Both the position numbers and the translations under genes were made by a program. A stretch of DNA of 32,930 nucleotides from an uncultured Lachnospiraceae bacterium (GTDB taxonomy: Bacteria > Bacillota > Clostridia > Lachnospirales > Lachnospiraceae): assembly GCA_900320325.1 (NCBI GenBank), contig ONRU01000026.1, positions 1 to 32,930 on the forward strand, read 5' to 3'. Positions 26,161 to 32,930 of this stretch are shown piece after piece (positions within the stretch are counted from its first letter, which is position 1; each line of letters begins with the position of its first letter). Below the pieces are notes generated by a model. That model had not been told where the DNA came from. It ran no database searches and worked only from the letters and a program-made list of their open reading frames with translations.

Positions 26161-27612
26161 ATGAAAATCAGAACCAGATATGCCCCCAGTCCCACAGGGC
26201 GCATGCATGTCGGCAACCTTCGTACAGCCCTGTACGCCTATCTGATCGCCAAACATGAGGGCGGCGACTATATCCTCCGCATCGAGGATACGGACCAGGT
26301 CCGTGAGATGGAGGGTGCCGTCGATATCATCAACCGTACCCTGGCCGATACAGGCCTGATCCCGGATGAAAGCCCCGAAAAGGACGGCGGCGTGGGCCCC
26401 TATGTCCAGAGCGAGCGCGTCAAAGCGGGCATTTATGACAAATACGCCAAAGAGCTGATCGACCGCGGCGAAGCCTATTACTGCTTCTGCACGCCTGAGC
26501 GCCTGGCCACCCTGACACAGACGGTGGGCGGCAAGGAGATCAACGTCTATGACAAGCACTGCCTGCATCTGTCCAAAGAGGAAGTGGAAGAGAAGCTGGC
26601 CGCGGGCCTGCCCCATGTGGTCCGCCAGAATACCCCTTCCGAAGGCAGTACCTCCTTCCACGATGAGCTGTACGGCGATATCAGCGTGGACAACGCCGAG
26701 CTGGATGACATGATCCTGATCAAATCCGACGGCTATCCCACCTATAACTTTGCCAATGTCGTTGACGACCACCTGATGGGCATTACCCATGTGGTGCGCG
26801 GCAATGAATATATTTCCTCCACGCCCAAGTACAACCGCCTCTATGAGGCCTTCGGCTGGGAGATCCCCAAATATATCCACTGCCCCCTGATCACCGACGA
26901 AGACCACAAGAAGCTGTCCAAGAGGAGCGGCCATTCCTCCTATGAGGATCTGATCGAACAGGGCTTCCTGTCCGAGGCCGTGGTCAACTTCATCGCCCTG
27001 CTGGGCTGGTCCCCCGACAGCAACGAGGAGTTCTTCAGTCTGGAAGAGCTGGTCCGGGAATTCGATTATAAGCGGATCGGCACCTCCCCCGCCGTGTTCG
27101 ACTTCACCAAGCTGCGGTGGATGAACGGGGAATATCTCAAGAAGATGGATCCGGACAGATTCTATCAGGAGGCCCTGCCTTATCTGCGCGAGGCCATTAC
27201 AAAGGATCTGGACCTGCGCCATATCGCGGAGCTGGTCCGGACCAGGATCGAAGTCTACCCGGACATTCCGGATATGGTCAGCTTCTTTGAAGAAGTCCCG
27301 GAATATGACACGGCCATGTATACCAACAAAAAGAGCAAGACCAATCCCGAGGTCGCGCTGAAGATCCTGGAGGAAGTGCTGGACATCCTGTCGGCACAGG
27401 ACGATTTCTCCAACGACGCCCTTTTTGAGGTCCTGAAAGCCTACGGCAAGGACAAGGGCTATAAGGTCGGTACCGTCATGTGGCCCATCCGCACTGCCGT
27501 TTCCGGCAGGCAGACGACCCCCGCCGGCGCCACCGAGATCATGGAGATCCTGGGCAAAGAGGAATCCCTGGCCAGGATCCGGGCCGGGATCGATAAGCTC
27601 GCAAATGCCTGA
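26161..27612 (+). CDS. gltX: Glutamyl-tRNA synthetase
   Basis: Charges tRNA-Glu with glutamate in the cytoplasm. The 483-residue class I synthetase shows the HIGH-type motif MHVGN inside [17 protein letters not shown] (residues 15-19), [10 protein letters not shown], and the KMSKS-type loop KLSKR (251-255). The anticodon-binding domain at the C-terminus includes [34 protein letters not shown]. Specificity for tRNA-Gln as well (non-discriminating type) cannot be judged here. The ATG at 26161 follows GGAG. Its stop overlaps the start of the helicase gene by 8 nt. Confidence 0.96.
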   Translation: MKIRTRYAPSPTGRMHVGNLRTALYAYLIAKHEGGDYILRIEDTDQVREMEGAVDIINRTLADTGLIPDESPEKDGGVGPYVQSERVKAGIYDKYAKELIDRGEAYYCFCTPERLATLTQTVGGKEINVYDKHCLHLSKEEVEEKLAAGLPHVVRQNTPSEGSTSFHDELYGDISVDNAELDDMILIKSDGYPTYNFANVVDDHLMGITHVVRGNEYISSTPKYNRLYEAFGWEIPKYIHCPLITDEDHKKLSKRSGHSSYEDLIEQGFLSEAVVNFIALLGWSPDSNEEFFSLEELVREFDYKRIGTSPAVFDFTKLRWMNGEYLKKMDPDRFYQEALPYLREAITKDLDLRHIAELVRTRIEVYPDIPDMVSFFEEVPEYDTAMYTNKKSKTNPEVALKILEEVLDILSAQDDFSNDALFEVLKAYGKDKGYKVGTVMWPIRTAVSGRQTTPAGATEIMEILGKEESLARIRAGIDKLANA

Positions 27613-29485
27613 GCCCCATACAGTGACACAGATGGCCTCCCGCTCCCAGCGGGAGGCCATTACGCATACCTTCGGCCCCTGCCTGGTCATCGCCGGGCCC
27701 GGCAGCGGCAAGACCTTCGTCCTGGTCGAACACATCGTTTTTCTGATCGAATCCCTTCATATCCCCCCTTCCAAAATCCTTGTCCTGACCTTTTCCCGGG
27801 CCGCCGCCGGCCAGATGCGGGACAGGTTCCTGCGGCGGATCTCCGCTGATACCACATCCGTTACCTTCGGAACATTCCACTCTGTTTTTTATCATATTCT
27901 GCGGGAGACCACGGGCAGGCCCTGGCCGGTCATCGGGGAAGAAGAGCGCAGGCGCTTTGCCGCCATGCTGACCCGGAATCTGTGGCCCGAAAAAGCCCTC
28001 CGTCCCTTGCCGGACCAGCTCTTATCTGATATTTCCCGTTACAAATCCTGCGGCGGCAGGGATTTTACCCCGTCCGCGGCCGTGGGCGATCCCCGTCTTT
28101 TCAGCCGGGCCCTGCGTTCCTACGGGGCCTTTCTCAAAGAATCCTCCTGTATAGACCTGGATGATATGATAACGGAATGCCGCCGGCTGCTGCAGCGGGA
28201 CAGGGACGCCCGCGGCCGCTGGATGGCCCGGTTCCCTTTTCTCCTGGTGGACGAATACCAGGACATCAACCGGGACCAGTATGCCCTGCTGCGGCTGCTG
28301 GCCGGCGACCGGGCCAATCTCTTTGCTGTCGGGGACGATGACCAGTCCATTTACGGCTTCCGCGGGTCCGATCCCCGGATCATGACCGGCTTTGTCAGAG
28401 ACTTTCCGGGCTGCCGGCGGGTCTTTCTGGAGACCAATTACCGCTGCGGCAGGCCGATCGTACAGAAGGCGGCCCTGGTCATCGGAGAGAACCGGGAACG
28501 GATCCCCAAGAAGATCCGGGCCGCCTCCCCGGCGGGGGATCCGGTGGTCCTGCGGGGCTGGGCGGATGAGCGGGAGGAATTCACCCGGCTGGCAGACGTC
28601 CTGCAGTCTCTGGCCAGGGAGGAACTGGACGGGACCGCGGTCATTTTCCGCAGCCATGCCGGCGAAGCGCTGCTGGCCGGGATCCTGGAACGGCGGCAGA
28701 TCCCTTACCGCTGCCAGACCGGCAGCGTCGACCATCTGCGTCTGGAGCTCCTGCGGGATCTGCTGGCTTATTACCGGTGCGCGGCGGGCCTGGCGGCAGG
28801 GCAGGTGGAACGGTCCGGCTTCCTGCGGATCATGAACCGGCCGGACCGGGGCCTGGACCGGGAGCGTTTCGGCGCCGGCAAGATCGAGAGCCGGCAGCTG
28901 CTCCGGATGGCCCGGGATGGAGGCCGGGAGGCGGAAGGCCTCGCGGCGCTGCTGGACCTGCTGCGTTTTCTGGGCAGGGCAGCCCCCGCGGCTTCCATGG
29001 ACCGTCTTTGCCGTGACGGCGGCTATGGGAAAGGGGTTCCGGAGGGATATTCTGCCGGCGCGGACGGCAGGGCCGCGGCAGTCCTTTCGGAAATGACTGA
29101 AAAAGCCGCTGCCTGCCCCGGGCCGGAAAACTGGATCCGCCTGCTGGAAGACGAGTGCCGGCAGGCGGAGCAGCCCCGGCAGGCGGGGGAAGACGCGTCC
29201 GCGGGGACCGGAGTCCGCCTGATGACCATGCACGGGGCCAAGGGGCTGGAATTTGACCGGGTCTATCTGCCTGAGCTCAATGAGGATGTGATCCCCGGCA
29301 GACGGGCGGTGACCCGGCAGCAGGTGGAGGAGGAACGGAGGCTCCTCTATGTGGGCATGACCCGGGCCAGAAAACATCTGGAGCTCTGGTATCTGAGCGG
29401 GACCCGGCAGAGTCCCCGCAGGCCCTCCCGCTTTCTGAAGGTCCTGGGCGTCCGGTCTCCGTTCCCCGGTCCCAATCCGGCATAA
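27605..29485 (+). CDS. UvrD/PcrA-like ATP-dependent DNA helicase
   Basis: A superfamily 1A 3'-5' helicase. Motifs in order: Q-motif SQREAI (Q15), Walker A GPGSGKT (31-37), [22 protein letters not shown], Walker B VDEYQD (D216, E217), [23 protein letters not shown], then [20 protein letters not shown] and the C-terminal [15 protein letters not shown]. At 626 residues it is shorter than PcrA/UvrD (about 720-750) and lacks their C-terminal extension. The ATG at 27605 overlaps the gltX stop by 8 nt and has no clear ribosome site. An ATG at 27632 is also possible; it lies inside a perfect 13-bp inverted repeat. Translation is probably coupled to gltX. Confidence 0.9.
   Translation: MPEPHTVTQMASRSQREAITHTFGPCLVIAGPGSGKTFVLVEHIVFLIESLHIPPSKILVLTFSRAAAGQMRDRFLRRISADTTSVTFGTFHSVFYHILRETTGRPWPVIGEEERRRFAAMLTRNLWPEKALRPLPDQLLSDISRYKSCGGRDFTPSAAVGDPRLFSRALRSYGAFLKESSCIDLDDMITECRRLLQRDRDARGRWMARFPFLLVDEYQDINRDQYALLRLLAGDRANLFAVGDDDQSIYGFRGSDPRIMTGFVRDFPGCRRVFLETNYRCGRPIVQKAALVIGENRERIPKKIRAASPAGDPVVLRGWADEREEFTRLADVLQSLAREELDGTAVIFRSHAGEALLAGILERRQIPYRCQTGSVDHLRLELLRDLLAYYRCAAGLAAGQVERSGFLRIMNRPDRGLDRERFGAGKIESRQLLRMARDGGREAEGLAALLDLLRFLGRAAPAASMDRLCRDGGYGKGVPEGYSAGADGRAAAVLSEMTEKAAACPGPENWIRLLEDECRQAEQPRQAGEDASAGTGVRLMTMHGAKGLEFDRVYLPELNEDVIPGRRAVTRQQVEEERRLLYVGMTRARKHLELWYLSGTRQSPRRPSRFLKVLGVRSPFPGPNPA
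27632..27660 (+). repeat. Perfect 13-bp inverted repeat at the helicase 5' end
   Basis: ATGGCCTCCCGCT (27632-27644) is the exact reverse complement of AGCGGGAGGCCAT (27648-27660), with loop CCC. It begins 20 nt after the gltX stop, within codons 10-19 of the helicase if it starts at 27605. No T tract follows. Confidence 0.85.
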
Positions 29486-29500
29486 ACTGACCGGTCCGTA

Positions 29501-29530
29501 TTGTCTTTTACTCCATTTCTGGTTTATTAT
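29501..29530 (+). promoter_or_regulatory. Candidate promoter for the TIR-Sel1 gene
   Basis: TTGTCT (29501-29506), an 18-nt spacer and TATTAT (29525-29530) lie in a short A/T-rich gap just after the helicase stop. TATAAA at 29530-29535 is an alternative -10. Confidence 0.5.
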
Positions 29531-29544
29531 ATAAAAGGAAAATC

Positions 29545-29586
29545 ATGGGAAAATATTCCCATAGAACAGTCGACAGGGCAGAATAA
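29545..29586 (+). CDS. Possible 13-codon leader ORF with hairpin-covered start
   Basis: AAAAGGA (29533-29539) sits five bases before an ATG that opens a 13-residue frame (MGKYSHRTVDRAE) ending in TAA at 29584-29586, one base before the TIR-Sel1 ATG. The start codon lies in a perfect 7-bp hairpin (ATGGGAA 29545-29551 with TTCCCAT 29556-29562). The downstream gene lacks its own good ribosome site, so reinitiation from this ORF is plausible. It is too short to be proven by sequence alone. Confidence 0.4.
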   Translation: MGKYSHRTVDRAE

Positions 29587-29587
29587 T

Positions 29588-30898
29588 ATGAAGGCATTTA
29601 TCAGTTATAATACCAGGGACTATGATATGGCTTCCCTGCTGCGGGATGAACTGAATAAGAAATCCATTGAGTGCTGGATGGCGCCGGAATCGATCCCGGG
29701 CGGGGATAACTATGCCCAGAGGATCCCCTGGGCCATCCGTAATTCCGATGTTTTTATCGTTCTGGTGTCCGCCCATTCCATGGAATCCTACTGGGTCCAG
29801 AATGAGATCGGCTACGCGGTCAAATGCAGAAAGACCCTGGTCCCGATACATCTGGACCGGGCGGCCCTGACGGATACTTTCACATTCATGCTGCTTTCCT
29901 GTCAGCTGATCGAGACAGGCGGCAGGATCCTGGAAGCCCTGCCGGAGATCCTGAAGGCGCTTTCCGCTGCCGTAAATGAGAATAATACAAAGACCCAGCC
30001 AAAGACCGGGACCCGCAGGATCCGGCCCGCTGACAGTCCGGGCGGCAAAGAGAGGGAAAAAAACACGGACAGTCCGGGCGGCAAAGAGAAGGAAAAAGAC
30101 GCGAAAGCGGATCAGCGCAGGCGGCTGGAGGAGATGGTCCTGGAAGCCGAACGCTGCTACGACCGCAGGCTTTATGATCAGGCTTTTATTTTGTTCAGCC
30201 AGGCGGCCAATGCCGGCAGTCCCGAAGCGCAGCTCCATATGGGCAAATGCCTGCAGCGGGGCCGGGGGACTGCTCCCGATCTGACAAAGGGCGCCTCCTG
30301 GATCCTGAAAGCGGCGGAGCAGGGCCTGCAGCAGGCCCAGATGTACGCGGGATTCCTTTATCTGAAGGGCATGGGCGTGCCGGTGGACCCCAACATTGCG
30401 GACAAGTTCTTCGAGCAGGCGGACCGGACCGGCTCCGCGGAGACAGAACTGCAGATCGGGCATCTGTGCCATTCCGCGGGCCACTATCAGCGGGAAAAGC
30501 ACTGGTATGAAAAAGCGGCCGAACGGGACTGCGCGGACGCCTATTATTTCCTGGGTATTCTGTACCAGAACGGGCAGGGCGTGGAGAGAGACCTGAAGAA
30601 GGCCATTGATCAGTTCCTGCGGGCTTCGGAACGGGGATCCGCGGGCGCCGATGAAAGGATCGGCTGGTTCTTCCATAAGGGCTATGTGATGGCCCGGTCC
30701 GACGCGGACGCCCTGGTCTGGTTCCGGCGGGCGGCCAGCCATAATCACAAACTGGGCGAATATGATATGGGCCTCTGTTATGAGTACGGCTGGGGCGTGG
30801 AACGGAATCTCAAGGAAGCGGCCAACTGGTACGAAAGGTCCTTCCATCACGGATATCGCAAAGCCGGCGAGGCCCTGCGGCGCATCAGCCGGCAGTGA
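29588..30898 (+). CDS. TIR-domain protein with Sel1 repeats
   Basis: The 436-residue protein starts with a TIR domain (about residues 1-125): MKAFISYNTRDYDMASLLRD, CWMAPESIPGGDNYAQRI, VFIVLVSAHSMESYWVQNEIG, and RKTLVPIHLD. E73 in WVQNEIGYAV occupies the place of the catalytic glutamate of NAD-cleaving TIR domains such as SARM1. A charged linker holds two 12-residue repeats (DSPGGKEREKNT / DSPGGKEKEKDA, residues 149-172). The rest is about six Sel1-like helical repeats (AAEQGLQQAQMYAGFLYLKG and similar), a protein-binding scaffold. The ATG at 29588 starts exactly at the TIR domain; the upstream TTG at 29501 lies in the promoter. It may be an NADase effector in phage defence or stress signalling; this is inferred from family. 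Confidence 0.88.
   Translation: MKAFISYNTRDYDMASLLRDELNKKSIECWMAPESIPGGDNYAQRIPWAIRNSDVFIVLVSAHSMESYWVQNEIGYAVKCRKTLVPIHLDRAALTDTFTFMLLSCQLIETGGRILEALPEILKALSAAVNENNTKTQPKTGTRRIRPADSPGGKEREKNTDSPGGKEKEKDAKADQRRRLEEMVLEAERCYDRRLYDQAFILFSQAANAGSPEAQLHMGKCLQRGRGTAPDLTKGASWILKAAEQGLQQAQMYAGFLYLKGMGVPVDPNIADKFFEQADRTGSAETELQIGHLCHSAGHYQREKHWYEKAAERDCADAYYFLGILYQNGQGVERDLKKAIDQFLRASERGSAGADERIGWFFHKGYVMARSDADALVWFRRAASHNHKLGEYDMGLCYEYGWGVERNLKEAANWYERSFHHGYRKAGEALRRISRQ
30032..30103 (+). repeat. 36-bp in-frame tandem duplication in the TIR-Sel1 linker
   Basis: Two copies (30032-30067 and 30068-30103) begin identically (GACAGTCCGGGCGGCAAAGA) and differ at few positions after that. The 12-codon unit keeps the frame. 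Confidence 0.85.
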
Positions 30899-30903
30899 AG
30901 GGA

Positions 30904-30928
30904 CCGGGAACGGAACCGCTGTTCCCGG
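30904..30928 (+). terminator. Hairpin just after the TIR-Sel1 stop
   Basis: CCGGGAAC (30904-30911) pairs with GTTCCCGG (30921-30928) over 8 bp. It lies six bases after the stop codon and has no T tract, so it may act with the next hairpin. Confidence 0.4.
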
Positions 30929-30950
30929 CATATATCATAAACAGGAATTT

Positions 30951-30987
30951 GAATAACGGCATTTCCTCATGGCGGGTGCCGTTATTC
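30951..30987 (+). terminator. 11-bp hairpin between TIR-Sel1 and GlgX-like genes
   Basis: GAATAACGGCA (30951-30961) pairs perfectly with TGCCGTTATTC (30977-30987) around a 15-nt loop, followed by TGTACAT. It is probably a terminator of modest strength. Confidence 0.5.
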
Positions 30988-31037
30988 TGTACATAAAAAC
31001 AGGCAGAGAACCGGTCTGACAGGCAGAGGGGAGGACT

Positions 31038-32930
31038 ATGAGCGGAACTGAATTGAAATTGACACCGGTCCGGGGCATACAGCCGGATCTGACAACAGGT
31101 AAGGATTACGCTGTCTGCAGCGCGGCATTTCCCGGCTGTACGGACTGCGGCCTGATCCTGTATCATCTTTCCGACGGAAAAAAAACAGTCCTTCCCTTTA
31201 CGGATGACTTCCGCCGCGGCAGTCTCTATTCCGCGAAAATATCCCCTCTGGATCCCGCGGAGTGGGCCTATCTCTATTACAGGGACGGGCGGACCATGAT
31301 CGATCCCCGCGCCCGGGAGCTGGCCCTCCTGGAAACGGCGGAAGGACCGGTCACGGTCTGCAGATTTATACCGGAAGAGGCAGAGATCGCCGAACTGAAC
31401 AGGCCGGAGGGAGCCCTGCCCTGGGCGGACCGTCTTATTTACTGCCTCCATGTAAAAGGCTTTACAGCCGGCAGCGGCTCCGGTACGGCGTATCCCGGTA
31501 CCTTCCGCGGCCTGGCTGATAAGATCCCCTATCTGCAGTCTCTGGGCGTGACCGACGTGGAAATGCTCCCTGTCTATGAGCTGTATCCGCCGGAATCCCG
31601 GGCTTCGGCCGTTTCGGCCATGCGGGAGCGGCATCCTTCCGACCGCAGATCCAGGCCCGGACGGACCATCGCGGAAGCCGCGGCCGCCTATCCGGTGGAT
31701 GCGTTCGGCATGCCCCTGCGCAGGGATCCCGACAGCGCGGATTCCAATTACTGGGGCTACGGCAGGGGACGTTATCTGGCCCCCCGCCGGGAGCTGGCCG
31801 CTTCCGGCAGTCCTTCCGGGGAATTCGCGGAGATGGTCGATGCCCTGCACCGGGCGGGGATCGGCGTGATCCTCCAGCTCTGCTTCACGGAAACCGTTTC
31901 CGCCCAGGCCCAGCTGCAGGCGGCCCGCTTCTATGTGACCCGCTATCATGTGGACGGGCTCCGGCTCAAGGGACACGTTCCCTCCATCGCGGCCTTTGCC
32001 GCCGATCCGGTCCTGGCCGGTACAGCCATCCTTTATCACGGCTTCCCCTATTATGAGATCAGCCGTACCGACGCGGATGAAGACGGGACCGGCGGTCCCG
32101 ATACTGCGGGACTGGCCGAATATAATGACGATTACCGGAATCTGCTCCGCCGCTTTGTCAAGAGCGATGATCACGTCATGCGGGATTTCATGAACGCTTT
32201 CCTGCATGTGGAACCTGCCCACGGGCAGATCCGCTATGTGACCGGTTATGAAGGTTTTACCCTGGCCGACCTGGTCACTTATAACGAAAAGCACAACGAC
32301 GACAACGGAGAGGGCGGCCGTGACGGAGCCGCGGAAAACTTCAGCTGGAACTGCGGCTATGAAGGCCGCACGACCCGGCGGGATGTCCGCATGCTGCGGC
32401 TGCAGCAGATCCGCAATTTCCTGACCCTGCTCTTCCTGTCCCAGGGCACGCCCCTTCTGTGTGAAGGCGATGAGGTCCTCAACTCCAGGGACGGCAACAA
32501 CAATCCCTGGTGCCAGGACAATCCCATGGGCTGGGTCACCTGGAACACCGACGAAGACGCGCAGGCCATTCTGGCCTTTGCCAGAGCGATCTCCCGCTTC
32601 CGCAGGGAGCATCCGGTCTTCCGCATGCGGACGCCTTTCCGCTTCCAGGATTATAAGGGACTGGGCTTCCCGGATATTTCCTTCCATGGGACAGAAGCCT
32701 GGAAACCGGATCTTGGCGGCTACTCCCATTCCCTGGGCATCATGTTCTGCGAGAACTATGCCCGGCCTTCGGACCGTCTGGAGCTTCTTTATGTGGCCGT
32801 CAATACCTACTGGGAGAAGGTTTCCCTGGGCCTGCCCAGGCTCCCGGCCGGCTATCAGTGGGGCCGGGTGACCGATACCTCCCTGGCCAGCGCGTTTCCG
32901 GACTTCCGCCAGCTCCTGGGAGACCAGCGC
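31038..32930 (+). CDS. GlgX/isoamylase-like protein with degenerate catalytic residues (3' partial)
   Basis: The frame is open from the ATG at 31038 (GAGGGGAGG just upstream) to the window edge, 631 codons with no stop. An N-terminal early-set/CBM48-like part leads into a GH13 barrel resembling debranching enzymes: LHVKGFT, GTFRGLADKIPYLQSLGVTDVEMLPVYE, NYWGYGRGRYLAP, then GFTLADLVTYNEKHNDDNGE, NFSWNCGYEG, LLFLSQGTPLLCEGDE and NNNPWCQDN. The catalytic sites are lost: region I reads GVILQLCFTET rather than DVVYNH; the nucleophile position of DGFRFD is K311 (DGLRLK); the acid/base region reads ILYHGFPYY without the expected Glu; HD of region IV is Y404-E405. It probably binds glycogen or acts as a partner, not as a debranching enzyme; that is inference. 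Confidence 0.85.
   Translation, partial: MSGTELKLTPVRGIQPDLTTGKDYAVCSAAFPGCTDCGLILYHLSDGKKTVLPFTDDFRRGSLYSAKISPLDPAEWAYLYYRDGRTMIDPRARELALLETAEGPVTVCRFIPEEAEIAELNRPEGALPWADRLIYCLHVKGFTAGSGSGTAYPGTFRGLADKIPYLQSLGVTDVEMLPVYELYPPESRASAVSAMRERHPSDRRSRPGRTIAEAAAAYPVDAFGMPLRRDPDSADSNYWGYGRGRYLAPRRELAASGSPSGEFAEMVDALHRAGIGVILQLCFTETVSAQAQLQAARFYVTRYHVDGLRLKGHVPSIAAFAADPVLAGTAILYHGFPYYEISRTDADEDGTGGPDTAGLAEYNDDYRNLLRRFVKSDDHVMRDFMNAFLHVEPAHGQIRYVTGYEGFTLADLVTYNEKHNDDNGEGGRDGAAENFSWNCGYEGRTTRRDVRMLRLQQIRNFLTLLFLSQGTPLLCEGDEVLNSRDGNNNPWCQDNPMGWVTWNTDEDAQAILAFARAISRFRREHPVFRMRTPFRFQDYKGLGFPDISFHGTEAWKPDLGGYSHSLGIMFCENYARPSDRLELLYVAVNTYWEKVSLGLPRLPAGYQWGRVTDTSLASAFPDFRQLLGDQR

Noticed and set aside
29501..29587. 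Upstream TTG start adding 29 residues to the TIR-Sel1 protein
   Set aside because: It lies on the likely -35 box, has no ribosome site, and the added residues precede the natural start of the TIR fold.
27605..30898. UvrD-like helicase plus TIR-Sel1 as a two-gene defence system
   Set aside because: The TIR gene has its own promoter and leader, and the helicase is coupled to gltX, so a joint system is not supported by this sequence.

Overview
The window reads as one GC-rich stretch (I judge a little under 60% GC by eye) of a Gram-positive anaerobe of the class Clostridia, most likely Lachnospiraceae. The signs are strong AAGGAGG-type ribosome binding sites, some TTG starts, sigma-A-like promoters, tgt next to yajC, a serC-serA-DUF1015 run, a membrane-anchored MutS-like protein and a GlgX-like protein. 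Every gene I can support lies on the + strand. I see no transposase, integrase, phage gene, CRISPR array or rRNA. There is one tRNA, tRNA-Thr(CGU).

Layout. 1-5291: two FAD-dependent oxidoreductases (the first cut by the window edge), glutamate 5-kinase (proB), 5-formyltetrahydrofolate cyclo-ligase and an unrecognised conserved-looking protein, packed like an operon. 5330-6747: a seven-bladed beta-propeller (lactonase-like) protein with its own promoter, a structured leader of about 120 nt and two terminators in tandem. 6753-9869: aroC, then a 16-bp A/T-rich tandem repeat abutting the ribosome binding site of tgt, then yajC. 9931-17066: a biosynthetic run of ilvD, ilvB, serC, serA and a DUF1015 protein, closed by a strong terminator; serA is broken by two separate lesions. 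17134-20063: tRNA-Thr with promoter and terminator, argH and asd. 20233-25981: topB, a left-handed beta-helix acyltransferase-like protein, a membrane-anchored MutS-family ATPase, RNase HI and a dUTPase-like protein. 26099-29485: gltX and a UvrD-like helicase overlapping by 8 nt. 29501-32930: a TIR-Sel1 protein preceded by a tiny leader ORF, and a GlgX/isoamylase-like protein running off the right edge.

How it fits together. Most of the window is housekeeping: branched-chain amino acids (ilvD, ilvB), serine (serC, broken serA), proline (proB), arginine (argH), the aspartate family (asd), aromatics (aroC), tRNA charging and modification (gltX, tgt), protein export (yajC) and nucleic-acid upkeep (topB, rnhA, dut, MutS-like, UvrD-like). 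Common partners absent from the window are proA, ilvN, secDF and argG.

The points most worth a second look are: the doubly damaged serA beside an intact serC and an intact DUF1015 gene carrying a DGHHR motif; the GlgX-like protein in which all the usual GH13 catalytic residues appear replaced; the TIR-Sel1 protein with a hairpin-covered leader ORF; the competing helices in the beta-propeller leader; and the 16-bp tandem array upstream of tgt. I see no convincing complete new multi-gene system. These are single-gene or regulatory oddities.
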